Origin: Lentisphaerota bacterium | Lineage (GTDB): Bacteria > Verrucomicrobiota > Lentisphaeria > Oligosphaerales > PUNB01 | Direction: 5' to 3' | DNA length: 5,385 bases | Assembly (NCBI GenBank): GCA_003552565.1 | Contig: PUNB01000218.1 | Location: 1 to 5,385, forward strand | Shown: piece by piece, positions 5,313 to 5,385 of the stretch | Layout: every line of letters starts with the position of its first letter | How positions within the stretch are numbered: the stretch's first letter is position 1 | Translations under genes and position numbers: made by a program | The notes under the pieces: model-generated | The model's input: the letters and a program-made list of their open reading frames with translations, nothing else | The model's database searches: none | What the model was told of the DNA's origin: nothing

Positions 5313-5385
5313 GTCTCGCACTTTGTCTCGCACCTTGTCTGGTTTTCTTTCGATTCCTCAGTTTTTAGACTAAGTGCGAGACAAG
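5310..5385. repeat. Tandem 12-base units with a perfect inverted copy at the window edge
   Basis: TTGTCTCGCACT (5311-5322) and TTGTCTCGCACC (5323-5334) are tandem 12-base copies, followed by a partial third copy, TTGTCT (5335-5340). A perfect 14-bp inverted copy of the first unit with its flanks, CTTGTCTCGCACTT (5310-5323), occurs as AAGTGCGAGACAAG (5372-5385), ending on the last base of the window. The 48 bases between the arms are T-rich. The array may continue to the right. Confidence 0.85.

Larger units (their letters stand above)
5172..5385. other. Gene-free, repeat-rich region upstream of the Nif3 gene
   Basis: No reading frame here has a start, a ribosome site or a recognisable product. 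The stretch is packed with inverted and tandem repeats (described separately) and changes sharply between G/C-run-rich and T-rich segments, unlike the flanking genes. The promoter of the Nif3 operon should lie here, but I cannot point to a convincing one. The composition and repeats suggest an inserted repetitive element that runs past the window edge. Confidence 0.5.

Noticed and set aside
5294..5385. Minus-strand frame entering from the right edge, 29 codons to TAG at 5296-5294
   Set aside because: It is made of the TTGTCTCGCAC repeats and reads as repeated CETK/CETR with no family resemblance; the repeat structure explains it better than coding.
5310..5385. CRISPR array
   Set aside because: The direct repeats are 12 bases and immediately adjacent, with no spacers of 25-40 bases; the other copy is inverted.

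Overview
The window looks like chromosomal DNA of a Gram-negative-type bacterium of moderate GC content. The gene set is housekeeping: an RluA-type pseudouridine synthase, an SMP-30/gluconolactonase-family protein, a two-domain MazG, tRNA-Asp, and a short-form Nif3/YbgI protein. The Nif3 protein has an LSWGGG stretch after its HHG motif and ends in PTGL. That flavour, with the RluA tail, recalls Lentisphaerota/Verrucomicrobiota-like (PVC) genomes. This is a weak impression, and the sequence does not fix the taxon.

Layout. The left part is read rightward: the 3' end of an RluA-family gene (2-190), an SMP-30-family gene 39 bases later (230-1129), and mazG (1278-2138) after a 148-base gap. From 2154 on everything is read leftward: tRNA-Asp(GTC) with encoded CCA (2154-2231), a large secreted protein of unknown function (2363-4330), and a Nif3-like gene (4359-5120). 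mazG and the tRNA gene converge, and a 10-bp hairpin bridges the mazG stop codon and the tRNA 3' end. The Nif3 gene and the secreted-protein gene are 28 bases apart, each with a good Shine-Dalgarno site, so they probably form a two-gene operon transcribed leftward.

The last 265 bases (5121-5385) hold no convincing gene but are unusually structured. There is a hairpin with a T run reading rightward, a cluster of nested inverted repeats, a GGGGTCAAGACC element, 12-base tandem repeats, and a perfect 14-bp inverted repeat that ends exactly at the window edge. This resembles the edge of a small repetitive or mobile element inserted upstream of the Nif3 gene, but the element itself is not contained in the window.

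The genes do not form one pathway. Two are housecleaning or RNA-maintenance functions (MazG, RluA). The least understood item is the secreted helical-repeat (probably alpha/alpha-toroid) protein paired with Nif3. I see no CRISPR array, toxin-antitoxin pair, defence island, prophage gene or biosynthetic cluster. The window does not show a clear new system; the repeat region at its right end and the Nif3-linked secreted protein are the parts worth following up.
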